Source of the DNA: Thermodesulfomicrobium sp. WS
GTDB lineage: Bacteria > Desulfobacterota > Desulfovibrionia > Desulfovibrionales > Desulfomicrobiaceae
Length of the DNA stretch: 64,000 nt
Reading direction: 5' to 3'
Assembly: GCF_027925145.1 (NCBI RefSeq)
Contig: NZ_AP027130.1
Location: 2,046,001-2,110,000, forward strand
The translations under genes and the position numbers were made by a program. Of the stretch, positions 17,424 through 25,131 are shown one piece after another (position 1 is the first letter of the stretch; every line of letters begins with the position of its first letter). The notes under the pieces were generated by a model. That model searched no databases, had not been told where the DNA came from, and was given only the letters and a program-made list of their open reading frames with translations.

Positions 17424-17802
17424 ATTCTGCTGCTTGGATCACCGTATCCACGAGTCGAGCAAGCGGCACGGGCTTGAGAAGGTAGGCAAACGCCCCATAG
17501 GCCATGCCCCGCACCCCGAGTTCCTCGCCACCATGTCCTGAAAGCAGGACCACCTGCACCCGAGGATAGTTTTCTTTGATATACCGTAACGTCTCAAGGC
17601 CATCCATGCCTGGCATGAGGATATCGAGGACCACCACATGAACGGGCTGCCGCTCTAGGGTCTTGAGGGCCTCTGCACCGCTGAGTGCACCCTGGGTCGC
17701 AAAGCCGCGGCGAGCCAGGCGCTTCACAAGAGCGTCCACAAAATCCTGCTCATCGTCCACCACGAGCACGGAAATTTCATTTTTCACCGAGGTGACGGTC
17801 AT
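17407..17802 (-). CDS. Receiver-only response regulator
   Basis: Protein of 131 residues made of one receiver domain: DDEQ near 16, phospho-acceptor in VVVLDILMPGMDG near 58, Ser of LLSGHG and Lys of LLKPVP. No output domain. The start at 17802 (MTVTSVKNE) is chosen because it gives a normal receiver N-terminus; it overlaps the upstream kinase gene by 26 bases, and its own end overlaps the next kinase gene. Its place between two kinases suggests a phosphorelay intermediate or a kinase-control protein rather than a transcription factor. Confidence 0.9.
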   Translation of the reverse strand: MTVTSVKNEISVLVVDDEQDFVDALVKRLARRGFATQGALSGAEALKTLERQPVHVVVLDILMPGMDGLETLRYIKENYPRVQVVLLSGHGGEELGVRGMAYGAFAYLLKPVPLARLVDTVIQAAEYAPVA

Positions 17803-19459
17803 CGGCCTTACTCCCCCTGCGCACGGGCAGGCAAATGATGAATTCCGTTCCTTCACCCGGCTGGGAGACAAAGCGGATGGTGCCGCCCAACCGGGTGACA
17901 ATAGAATAACTGATGGAAAGCCCAAGGCCAGTCCCTTCGCCCACCTGCTTGGTAGTAAAGAAAGGATCGAAGACGCGCGCCTGGATTTCCTTATCCATAC
18001 CCGGCCCATCATCCCGAATGTGCATGCAGACACATCCGCTTTGGGCGTCATAGGCAGCGCCAAGGGTAATGGTCCCGTCCTTGCCAATGGCATCAATCGC
18101 ATTGTCCACAATATTCAGAATCACTTGTTGGAGCTGAGAAGGATCGGTCTCTACCAATGGAAGATCTTCTTCTATATCCCATTTTAACTGAATATTACGA
18201 AAATGCATCTCATTTTGCAAAAAGACAACCGTCTCTCGCAATAGATCTGGTATAGACACATCAAATCGTACCGGTTCCATGCGTCTTGCAAAGCCAAGCA
18301 TTCGGTGGACAACACTTCCTGCTCGCTCAACATGTTGTTCTATCTTGATGACTGCGTCTCGAAGTTCTTGAAAATTGGGACTTGACTGGATGTCCTCCTC
18401 TTCCAAAAGATCACGGATCCACCCTGCCTGCTCGCGGATCACCGCCAAGGGATTGTTGACTTCGTGGGCCACGCCAGCGGCAAGCTTTCCTAAGGCAGCC
18501 ATCTTGCTCGACTGCACCAGCTCCTCGTTGAGGCGCGCCTGCTCCCGCTCTTGGCGTTCCTGATGGACCACAATCATTCGACTTACCACCAAAATTCCAA
18601 GGAGGATGCACAGCAGTCCACCAGCGCTGACGAGAATAGTCATCGTACGAGTACGTAACAGTGGTTCCAGCTCGCTGTGCTTATCCTCTTCGATCACTAC
18701 AAGCCATTCTTTCTCCTGCAGCCATATACCAGCGATATAAACAGCATTATCATGCATTATTCCTTCATGAATTCGAACACCAGAAAACTTACTATCTATC
18801 AATGGACGAATAACCTGGACATCTTTTCCTGAAAATCTCGGATTTGTCTGAAGTTCACCTTTTTTATTAATAATATATGCATCTCCTTTTTTTCCTATCT
18901 GAATAAGACGAACAAAAGAATCAAATATTTCAGAGTTTATCGTTGCTCGCAAAATCCATTCTCGACCATTTTCTTGCTTAGAAACAGCAATAATAATATG
19001 TGGAAAACCACGAAATCCTGTAAATACATCACTAATATATAGCTTGCGAACACGGACTATTTTAAACCATTCTTCATTTTTATAATTTATGGAACGAAGA
19101 TTATAAGGCCCGCTGTACACCACGTGGTTCCCTTCGTCATCAATGAGTCCCAAATCGACTATAGTTTGAGATCCTTGCTGCATGATGGAAAGCAGCCGAT
19201 CCATGAACTCCTGAGAAGAAAGCTGGGCCAGGCTATGGCTTTGCGCAGCAACACGCAACTGGGCCACCTGATCGCGCAAAAACAAATCGATGGCATTGCG
19301 CTTATCCTCGGCAAAAATGGCGAGATTGTCACGCACCTTTGCGTGATAGGCAGACGCAAACATCCCATAAACCACCCACCCCAAAAGAAACAAGGGGACA
19401 AAAGAAAAAAGCAATACAGTGCCAACAATGGATTTTCGGAGCGAAGGGCTCGGGAGCAT
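17777..19459 (-). CDS. Membrane sensor histidine kinase with Cache-type sensor
   Basis: Protein of 560 residues. Membrane helix at about 12-34, a long periplasmic part (about 35-285) with the layout of a double Cache domain (DLGLIDDEGNHVVYSGPYN; later GDAYIINKKGELQTNP), second helix near 300-322, HisKA with His in GVAHEVNNPLAV near 330 and HATPase motifs IVDNAIDAI, IRDDGPGMDKE, FDPFFTTKQ and GTGLGLSISYS. Cache sensors bind small carboxylates, amino acids or similar ligands. The start at 19459 has AGGAGGAGA upstream. First gene of the kinase-receiver-kinase-receiver operon. The sensor-coding stretch is more AT-rich than its neighbours. Confidence 0.92.
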   Translation of the reverse strand: MLPSPSLRKSIVGTVLLFSFVPLFLLGWVVYGMFASAYHAKVRDNLAIFAEDKRNAIDLFLRDQVAQLRVAAQSHSLAQLSSQEFMDRLLSIMQQGSQTIVDLGLIDDEGNHVVYSGPYNLRSINYKNEEWFKIVRVRKLYISDVFTGFRGFPHIIIAVSKQENGREWILRATINSEIFDSFVRLIQIGKKGDAYIINKKGELQTNPRFSGKDVQVIRPLIDSKFSGVRIHEGIMHDNAVYIAGIWLQEKEWLVVIEEDKHSELEPLLRTRTMTILVSAGGLLCILLGILVVSRMIVVHQERQEREQARLNEELVQSSKMAALGKLAAGVAHEVNNPLAVIREQAGWIRDLLEEEDIQSSPNFQELRDAVIKIEQHVERAGSVVHRMLGFARRMEPVRFDVSIPDLLRETVVFLQNEMHFRNIQLKWDIEEDLPLVETDPSQLQQVILNIVDNAIDAIGKDGTITLGAAYDAQSGCVCMHIRDDGPGMDKEIQARVFDPFFTTKQVGEGTGLGLSISYSIVTRLGGTIRFVSQPGEGTEFIICLPVRRGSKADDRHLGEK

Positions 19460-19638
19460 CTGGTCTCTCCTCCTTGGAATACGCGTCGGGATGTCGCAAA
19501 AATTGCACAGGATATGCCACAGCCACATGAAGGCCCCAAGAAAACTCCAAAAGCAAAGGGGCACGGAATCGTTGCCTCCCGTGGGAAAGACACCCGGCGC
19601 ATACTGCGTTGCCCAGGGGGCCGAGGGGTCTCGGCGAT

Positions 19639-19680
19639 AGCACAAAGCCAATGGCTGTAAACAGCACAAAGCCAATGGCT
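19639..19680. repeat. Tandem direct repeat with palindromic core
   Basis: An 18-base unit (AGCACAAAGCCAATGGCT) occurs twice, at 19639-19656 and 19663-19680, offset by 24 bases. Each copy ends in palindromic arms AGCCA/TGGCT around one central A. The pair lies between the divergent histidine-kinase operon and the thiamine transport operon and abuts a TTGACC hexamer, so it could be a two-site operator. No regulator is identified. Confidence 0.6.
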
Positions 19681-19708
19681 TGACCCCGGCCGCCGCGCTT
19701 CGTTAACC
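19680..19708 (+). promoter_or_regulatory. Possible promoter of the thiamine transport operon
   Basis: TTGACC at 19680-19685 is a good -35 hexamer. Seventeen bases downstream TTAACC (19703-19708) is only a weak -10 match. Transcription starting just after it would begin at the 5' edge of the TPP riboswitch. The geometry supports the call; the -10 sequence does not. Confidence 0.3.
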
Positions 19709-19713
19709 GGAGC

Positions 19714-19811
19714 GTGCATTCGGGAGTCCGGTGGAGCCGGGCTGAGAGGGTTCCCGTTCTGGAGCCGACCGACGAACCTGATCCGGGTCATGCCGGCGCA
19801 GGGATTGCCGC
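19714..19811 (+). promoter_or_regulatory. TPP riboswitch (THI element)
   Basis: The conserved TPP aptamer core is directly readable: GGGCTGAGAGGG (pyrimidine-sensor arm), CCTGATCCGGGTCATGCCGG (pyrophosphate-sensor arm) and GCGCAGGGA closing the aptamer. It heads the thiBPQ operon, which confirms the ligand. Downstream, TCCGAG (19817-19822) can pair with CTCGGA (19845-19850), covering the thiB Shine-Dalgarno GGAGG (19848-19852); CCTCC at 19825-19829 is also complementary to it. That points to translational control: ligand binding would favour the sequestering helix and shut off thiB translation. Confidence 0.95.
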
Positions 19812-19857
19812 CCCCTTCCGAGTGCCTCCCCATTCCCACCACGCCTCGGAGGTTTCT

Positions 19858-20886
19858 ATGTCTCGTCTCGTATGCGCATTCGTCTTGGTGCTTGGCGCGC
19901 TTCCCATCCGTGCCACGGCCGAAGAACTCACCGTCCTCGTCCACGACAGCTTCAGCATCAGCAAGGAGGTAGTCGCCCGCTTCGAGGCGGAACACAATTG
20001 CACCGTCCGCTTCCTTCAAGGCGGCGATGCCGGACTGACCCTCAACCAGGCCATCCTCACCAAGCACGCCCCCCTGGCCGACGTACTCTTTGGTGTGGAC
20101 AATACCTTTTTGAGCCGTGCCCTCAAAGAAGACATCTTTATCCCCTATCAATCGCCCGCCCTGGCACGGGTGCGGCCGGAACTGGTCCTGGATCCCGAAT
20201 ATCGGGTAACGCCCATCGACTTTGGCGACGTCTGCCTCAACTATGACCGCGCCTGGTTCGCCAGCCGCGGCATGACCCCACCTCAAGACATAGCAGATCT
20301 CCTCCGGCCCGAATATGCGCGTCTTTTGGTCGTGCAAAACCCTGCCACTTCCTCTCCGGGACTGGCATTCCTGCTCACCACCATCGCCCGCTTCGGTGAG
20401 GACGAAGCCTTTGCCTTCTGGGAAAAACTCAAGGCCGGCGGAGTGCTGGTGCGGCCGGGCTGGAAAGACGCCTATTGGGGGGATTTCACCGCCGCATCCA
20501 AAGGCCAGCGCCCCATTGTCGTCAGCTACGCCACCAGCCCTGCAGCGGAAGTCTACTTCGGCAAAAACGGCACCGCAGAAGCCCCCACTGCCGCCGTGCT
20601 CACCCCCGGGGCAGCCTTCCGGCAGGTGGAGTTCGCCGGCATCCTTAAAGGGACCAAGCACGCCGAGCTCGCCCGCCAGTGGATCGACTTCATGCTCTCC
20701 GAGCCCTTTCAGGAAGACATCCCCCTGCAGATGTTCGTCTTCCCTGCAGTGCACGGCGTCCGCCTCCCCGATGTCTTCACGCGCCATGCCCGCATGGCCG
20801 AAAGCCCGGCCTGGATCGCGCCGGAGGACATTGCCGCCCGTCGCGATGCCTGGATTGCCCGCTGGAACCGCATCATGACCCCGTGA
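19858..20886 (+). CDS. thiB: Thiamine ABC transporter, substrate-binding protein
   Basis: Periplasmic binding protein of 342 residues with a Sec signal peptide (MSRLVCAFVLVLGALPIRA) and the TbpA/ThiB body: ELTVLVHDSFSISKEVV, then FLQGGDAGLTLNQAILTK, VDNTFLSRAL and VTPIDFGDVCLNYDR. It captures thiamine, TMP or TPP and delivers it to ThiP. The start at 19858 follows CGGAGG, the Shine-Dalgarno sequence that the riboswitch helix can cover. The stop overlaps the thiP ATG by one base. With the TPP riboswitch in the leader the assignment is firm. Confidence 0.95.
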   Translation: MSRLVCAFVLVLGALPIRATAEELTVLVHDSFSISKEVVARFEAEHNCTVRFLQGGDAGLTLNQAILTKHAPLADVLFGVDNTFLSRALKEDIFIPYQSPALARVRPELVLDPEYRVTPIDFGDVCLNYDRAWFASRGMTPPQDIADLLRPEYARLLVVQNPATSSPGLAFLLTTIARFGEDEAFAFWEKLKAGGVLVRPGWKDAYWGDFTAASKGQRPIVVSYATSPAAEVYFGKNGTAEAPTAAVLTPGAAFRQVEFAGILKGTKHAELARQWIDFMLSEPFQEDIPLQMFVFPAVHGVRLPDVFTRHARMAESPAWIAPEDIAARRDAWIARWNRIMTP

Positions 20887-22523
20887 TGCGCCCACACCGA
20901 CCATGGGTGGCGCCCACTGCCTGGGCGCCCCTCATCTTTCTCGCCCTCTTCTTCGCCCACCCGCTGGCGGCCATCCTCTCCGTGAGCTTCGCCCAAGGAG
21001 GCTGGCAGGCAGCGGCCATCGTCCTGCGTGACCCCCTCGTGCACCAGATGCTCTCCTGGACCACCTTCCAGGCCCTCCTTTCCAGTGGCATCAGCGTCGT
21101 CCTTGCCCTGCCCGCGGCCTTTTTCCTCTCCCGGGTGCAGTTTCCGGGGCAAGGGGTTGCCTCCACGCTCCTCCTGCTCCCCTTCGTGCTCCCCACCGTG
21201 GTGGTGGCCACGGCCTTTGCCGTGCTCGCAGACCCCACCTCGTTTCTGGGCCGGCTCACGGCCCCGGTCTTCGGTGCCGCCGAGACCCCCGGCATGGCGG
21301 CTATTCTCGGGGCACACGTATTCTATAATCTGGGACTCGCCGCCCGCATCATGGCCAGCCTTTGGGCGCGGATTCCACAAAGCACCGCGGAGGCCGCCGC
21401 CACTTTAGGGTCGCCGCCCATGACCATCTTCCTCCGCGTCCATCTCCCCTTGCTTGCCCCGGGCATCCTCGCTGCGGCCATCACGGTCTTTGCTTTGTGC
21501 TTCAGCTCCTTCGGGGTGGTGCTGCTTCTTGGTGGAGGACGGTTCGCAACCGTAGAGGTAGCCATCTACCAGGCCACCATGCAGCAGTTGGATCTTCCCC
21601 GGGCAGGAAGTCTGGCTGTGCTGCAGCTTGGATGCAGCGCCCTCTTCTTTGCCCTGGCAAGCGTCAGTGCCCGCAGTGTGCCGCTGCGCGGCCAGGCCAC
21701 CCCCACGGCGTGGCGGCAGCTTCCCCGGGCCGTACAGGGGGCAGGGATCCTTTGCGGCGCCATTCTTTTTGCCGGGCTCATCCTCCCCCTTGTGGCGCTG
21801 ATACTGGAATCTTTTCGCGTCCAAAACGCCTGGAGCTTGGAGGCCTACCGCCTCCTTACCCAGGACACCCGCCAATCGGCCCTGGGAACTGCCCCCATCG
21901 TCTCCCTTGCCTACTCCCTGCGCTACGCCGCCCTGGCCACGGCCCTGGCCGTCCCCTTGGGGCTTGCCGCTGCCCTAGGGGCCCGGCGCAGCCGCTTGCG
22001 CACCGCCATCGAAACCGTATGCATGCTCCCCATGACCACCTCTGCCGCCACCTTGGGGTTGGGGCTGCTGCTTGCCCTGCGCACGCCCTGGTGGGACGCC
22101 CGTACCGCTGCGTGGGTCATCCCCGTGGCCCACGCCCTGGTGGCCCTGCCCTTGGTGCTGCGCACCCTGCAGCCGCCCCTGGAGGCCATTTCCCCGCAGT
22201 TGGGCGAGGCCGCCGCCACCCTGGGGGCGAGCCCCAGACAGATCCTTGGCCGCATCACACTCCCGCTCCTTGCCCGGCCCCTGGCCGTGGCCACCAGCGT
22301 GAGCCTGGCCGTAAGCATGGGAGAGTTCGGGGCGAGCCTTTTTCTCGTACGCCCCGCCACCCCTACCTTACCCGTGGCCATCTACCGCTCCCTGAGCCTG
22401 CCCGGCACCACCAACCACGCCCAGGCCATGGCCCTGGCCACCATCCTCCTTGCCACGTGCGCAGTCTTGGGACTCGTGGCCCAGCGCCTCTGGGTCGGCG
22501 CGTCCCATAAGGCCCACCCATGA
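20886..22523 (+). CDS. thiP: Thiamine ABC transporter, permease
   Basis: Inner-membrane permease of 545 residues with two fused MetI-type transmembrane modules, as in ThiP. Each carries an EAA loop that docks to the ATPase: EAAATLGSPPMTIFLRVHLP near 175-195 and EAAATLGASPRQILGRITLP near 440-460. About 12 membrane helices. The ATG at 20886 overlaps the thiB TGA, and its stop overlaps the thiQ ATG, so the three genes are translationally coupled and expected in fixed ratio. Confidence 0.95.
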   Translation: MRPHRPWVAPTAWAPLIFLALFFAHPLAAILSVSFAQGGWQAAAIVLRDPLVHQMLSWTTFQALLSSGISVVLALPAAFFLSRVQFPGQGVASTLLLLPFVLPTVVVATAFAVLADPTSFLGRLTAPVFGAAETPGMAAILGAHVFYNLGLAARIMASLWARIPQSTAEAAATLGSPPMTIFLRVHLPLLAPGILAAAITVFALCFSSFGVVLLLGGGRFATVEVAIYQATMQQLDLPRAGSLAVLQLGCSALFFALASVSARSVPLRGQATPTAWRQLPRAVQGAGILCGAILFAGLILPLVALILESFRVQNAWSLEAYRLLTQDTRQSALGTAPIVSLAYSLRYAALATALAVPLGLAAALGARRSRLRTAIETVCMLPMTTSAATLGLGLLLALRTPWWDARTAAWVIPVAHALVALPLVLRTLQPPLEAISPQLGEAAATLGASPRQILGRITLPLLARPLAVATSVSLAVSMGEFGASLFLVRPATPTLPVAIYRSLSLPGTTNHAQAMALATILLATCAVLGLVAQRLWVGASHKAHP

Positions 22524-23542
22524 GCATCCTGCGCCTGCAACGCATCGCCAAACGCTTTGATTCTTGGGAACTTGCGCCCCTTGATCTCGAACTTCCTCCC
22601 AACGCCACCCTGGCGGTGCTCGGACCAAGCGGCAGCGGCAAATCCACGCTGCTTCGCCTCATCGCCGGCCTGGAACGCCCGGATCAAGGCCGGATCTTTC
22701 TAGAAGACCGGGAAATCACCCATCTGCCGGCACACCGACGCAATATGGGGGTCATGTTTCAGGACTACGCCCTCTTTCCCCACCTGAGTGTGGCGGAAAA
22801 CGTGGCCTTTGGCCTGGTGGTGCGCGGCGATGACCGAAGAAGCATCCACCAGCGGGTGGCGAGTCTCCTTGCCGATATGGGACTTGGCGGCATGGAAAAA
22901 CGCCGCATTTGGGAGCTTTCCGGAGGCGAGCAGCAGCGTGTGGCCCTGGCCCGGGCCCTGGCCCCACAGCCGCGGGTGCTACTCCTCGACGAGCCCTTGG
23001 CAGCCCTCGACCAAGAACTGCGCCAGCGTCTGGTGGGGCAGCTCGCCGCGCTCCTTGCCCACGCGCAGGTGCCGACCCTGATCGTCACCCACGACCCGAC
23101 CGAGGCCTGCCGCCTGGCCAGCCACCTGGCCATCCTTTATCACGGAAGGCTACTTCGCTTCGGCCCAGTGGAGGCGGTGCTGGACGATCCCGGCACGGTG
23201 AGCGCCGCTGCGCTCCTTGGCCAAACCACCATCGTCGCAAGCGGGCCTTTGGTTGCCCGCCTTGCCGAAGTGCTGCCTCCAGCCCCGGCCTACCTCGTGT
23301 TTCCGGACGCCGCGCTTACCGCCCACGCGCCGGACCTAGGCATTGCCCTCGAAGGGAGAGTGCTTGGCCGCCGCCTCGAGAACGCCCGCACCCTGGTGGA
23401 AGTGTGCGGCAGTACCCTGGAGCTCTTTCTGCCGCCGGAATATATCCCTGGGGAGCAGATCCGCCTCACCCTCAACAGGACGCGGGTTCGTCCCCTCTCT
23501 CAGGACGCGGTCCCAAGCGCCGCGCTTCCCACGCCCGGGTAA
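22520..23542 (+). CDS. thiQ: Thiamine ABC transporter, ATP-binding protein
   Basis: ABC ATPase of 340 residues: Walker A GPSGSGKST near 35-43, Q-loop MFQDYALFP, signature LSGGEQQRVALARAL, Walker B VLLLDEPLAALD and H-loop THDPTEA. It energises ThiBP. Typical ThiQ is about 230 residues; here a C-terminal extension from about 235 (including AYLVFPDAAL and LELFLPPEYIPGEQIRLTL) looks like a TOBE-type regulatory domain as in MalK/PotA relatives. The ATG overlaps the thiP stop. The last 71 bases overlap the convergent ribokinase-fold gene. Confidence 0.93.
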   Translation: MSILRLQRIAKRFDSWELAPLDLELPPNATLAVLGPSGSGKSTLLRLIAGLERPDQGRIFLEDREITHLPAHRRNMGVMFQDYALFPHLSVAENVAFGLVVRGDDRRSIHQRVASLLADMGLGGMEKRRIWELSGGEQQRVALARALAPQPRVLLLDEPLAALDQELRQRLVGQLAALLAHAQVPTLIVTHDPTEACRLASHLAILYHGRLLRFGPVEAVLDDPGTVSAAALLGQTTIVASGPLVARLAEVLPPAPAYLVFPDAALTAHAPDLGIALEGRVLGRRLENARTLVEVCGSTLELFLPPEYIPGEQIRLTLNRTRVRPLSQDAVPSAALPTPG

Positions 23543-24380
23543 GTGCTGCTGGCACAAAGGGCAAAAACTCCGCCACTCCAAAGGCTGGTGTGGGCTGGGC
23601 CAACTCCCCCAAGAAACGATTGGCAAGGGCTGCCACGCAGCAGGCCTCCTGGAGGGAAAGGCGCGCGGCCAAGAGCATGGAGACCAGGGCCGTAAGGGTA
23701 TCGCCCGTGCCGCCGATGGGCTCCATGGCCGGCACGTCCGGAGCAGCGATGCGCGCCACAATGCGACCGGCCTCCACCACAAAATCAACCTGCCCTTTGA
23801 CGAGCAAGGCCCGGGCGGCGTTCTCCTCGGCATAGGCGCGGCGGATGAGTTCGGGCACCGCCGCTTCGTCCTGCAAGAGAAACCCCCGCGTGTAGAAAGG
23901 ATGCGGAGCGGATTCGTCCGCCAAAAAGGCCATCTCCCCCACGTCCGGGGTGAAGAGGTCGTAGTGGGCGGCAAAACCACTCATCTTGGCGGCGTACATA
24001 AACCCGGCATCCGCCACCAAAAGAGGGCGGGGGCAGAGTGCCTCCAGGGCCCACAGTACCTGATTGTGCCCTGCGACATCGGGCATAAGATAATGGAAGG
24101 TCACCCCTGACCCCTGCGCCCGCTGCGGCTCGGCAGCCAGCGCCGCATAGATCTGCCGGCTCCCCTCGCCGGTTCCGATATCCCCGGCGAGGAGAACATC
24201 CGGGGCGGGCAGACGCAAAAAGGCCGCGGCCACCAAGGCGGTGGCCACCAGGGCAGGGGTACCTCGGGCCACCCGCACCCGCGCGTCCCCAAGGAGAAGC
24301 TCCGCCCCATCAAGCTGCGCCGGCCCCCAATAGAGGCCAAAATCCGCCCGAGGCACCGTGCCCACAATCAGCCACGACAT
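23472..24380 (-). CDS. Ribokinase-fold protein, NAD(P)HX dehydratase/kinase-like
   Basis: Protein of 302 residues with ribokinase-superfamily marks: acidic residues in LLVADAGFMYA, a domain motif LFTPDVGEMAFLAD and the anion-hole/catalytic motif GGTGDTLTALV near 250. The pattern resembles NnrD-type ADP-dependent dehydratases more than sugar kinases, but I cannot fix the substrate. The start at 24380 is chosen over 24425 because GGAGG lies upstream; it overlaps the DUF3343 gene. It is the last gene of the YedE-TusA-DUF3343 operon, suggesting a role in selenium/sulfur metabolism or repair of a cofactor used there. It overlaps thiQ tail to tail. Confidence 0.7.
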   Translation of the reverse strand: MSWLIVGTVPRADFGLYWGPAQLDGAELLLGDARVRVARGTPALVATALVAAAFLRLPAPDVLLAGDIGTGEGSRQIYAALAAEPQRAQGSGVTFHYLMPDVAGHNQVLWALEALCPRPLLVADAGFMYAAKMSGFAAHYDLFTPDVGEMAFLADESAPHPFYTRGFLLQDEAAVPELIRRAYAEENAARALLVKGQVDFVVEAGRIVARIAAPDVPAMEPIGGTGDTLTALVSMLLAARLSLQEACCVAALANRFLGELAQPTPAFGVAEFLPFVPAALTRAWEARRLGPRPERGDEPASC

Positions 24381-24925
24381 CGGCGCCGCGCCTCCGTAAA
24401 GGCCAATTGTAAGGCGTACCCGCATAAGGTGCGGCCCAGAGAGCGGGGCTCCGGGGCGTCGTCAAGACTGCGGCCCACCAAGACCTCGGCCAAGTAGGGA
24501 ACATCCGGGCAACCTCCACCCGAGACATTGACGATGCGGCCAGAAGGGCGGTGCACCGTGACCTTCATGTTGGCCGCCCGCACCATGAGAAAGTCCCCCA
24601 ACTCCTTGACGTGGAAAAGAGACACCGGCTCCAGGAGATGGTCTTCCACCACCGCCACCCGCAAGGGCACGAGGCGGTGGTTCTCCAGGACTTCCCGCAC
24701 CCGAAGCTCTTCCACCAAGGGAAATTCCACCACCATGTCACAGCCCTGGCGCAGGGCCGGCGGTGGACCTTTGACGGTCACATTTACCCCGGCTTCCCGC
24801 AGCACGGTCTCGGCGCGGATGACCTCTCCGGTACTGGGAAAGAGGAGCATACCCCGATCGGACATGCCCCGCTTCGGCGCATTCGCTGGATCGCGGCGCA
24901 CCAGGCGCCGAACCCATGCGATCAT
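24368..24925 (-). CDS. DUF3343 putative Se/S carrier protein with C-terminal extension
   Basis: Protein of 185 residues. Residues about 25-105 match the DUF3343 putative selenium/sulfur-carrier family: LLFPSTGEVIRAETVLREAG and PPALRQGCDMVVEFPL, with the Cys of QGCDM the likely carrier residue. The C-terminal half (about 115-185), with VNVSGGGCPDVPYLAEVLVG, is an added domain with a second conserved-looking Cys. In known genomes DUF3343 genes travel with YedE, YedF/TusA and selenium genes. The ATG overlaps the tusA stop (ATGA). Role in handing Se or S from TusA onward is inference. Confidence 0.75.
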   Translation of the reverse strand: MIAWVRRLVRRDPANAPKRGMSDRGMLLFPSTGEVIRAETVLREAGVNVTVKGPPPALRQGCDMVVEFPLVEELRVREVLENHRLVPLRVAVVEDHLLEPVSLFHVKELGDFLMVRAANMKVTVHRPSGRIVNVSGGGCPDVPYLAEVLVGRSLDDAPEPRSLGRTLCGYALQLAFTEARRRCRG

Positions 24926-25131
24926 TTCCGAAGTTCCAAACGGAACTCGCCGCCGGGGAGCTCGGTCACGGCAACACTCCAGCCCCGACCTTCCGCAGCC
25001 CGGGTGACATTTTCGCAGCTGGCCTCCGTATCCACCAACACCTCAATGGCACCGGAGCCCGCCTCGCTTATGGCCTGCAGGGCAAGGAGCACCGGCTGGG
25101 GGCAGGAAAGGCCCCGTGCATCCACCTTCAT
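24922..25131 (-). CDS. TusA/YedF-type sulfurtransferase
   Basis: Protein of 69 residues with the TusA signature at the very start, VDARGLSCPQPVLLA, where the Cys of SCPQP carries a persulfide or perselenide, and a second Cys in EASCENV as in YedF relatives. It lacks the C-terminal extra domain of full-length YedF. Start at 25131. It overlaps both neighbours by 4 bases (ATGA), between yedE upstream and the DUF3343 gene downstream, so all three are made together as a transport and carrier set. Confidence 0.9.
   Translation of the reverse strand: MKVDARGLSCPQPVLLALQAISEAGSGAIEVLVDTEASCENVTRAAEGRGWSVAVTELPGGEFRLELRK

Noticed and set aside
19159-20904. Long minus-strand open frame (581 codons) covering the TPP riboswitch and thiB
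   Set aside because: It runs antisense through a clear riboswitch and thiB and overlaps the kinase gene in another frame; no motif is present.
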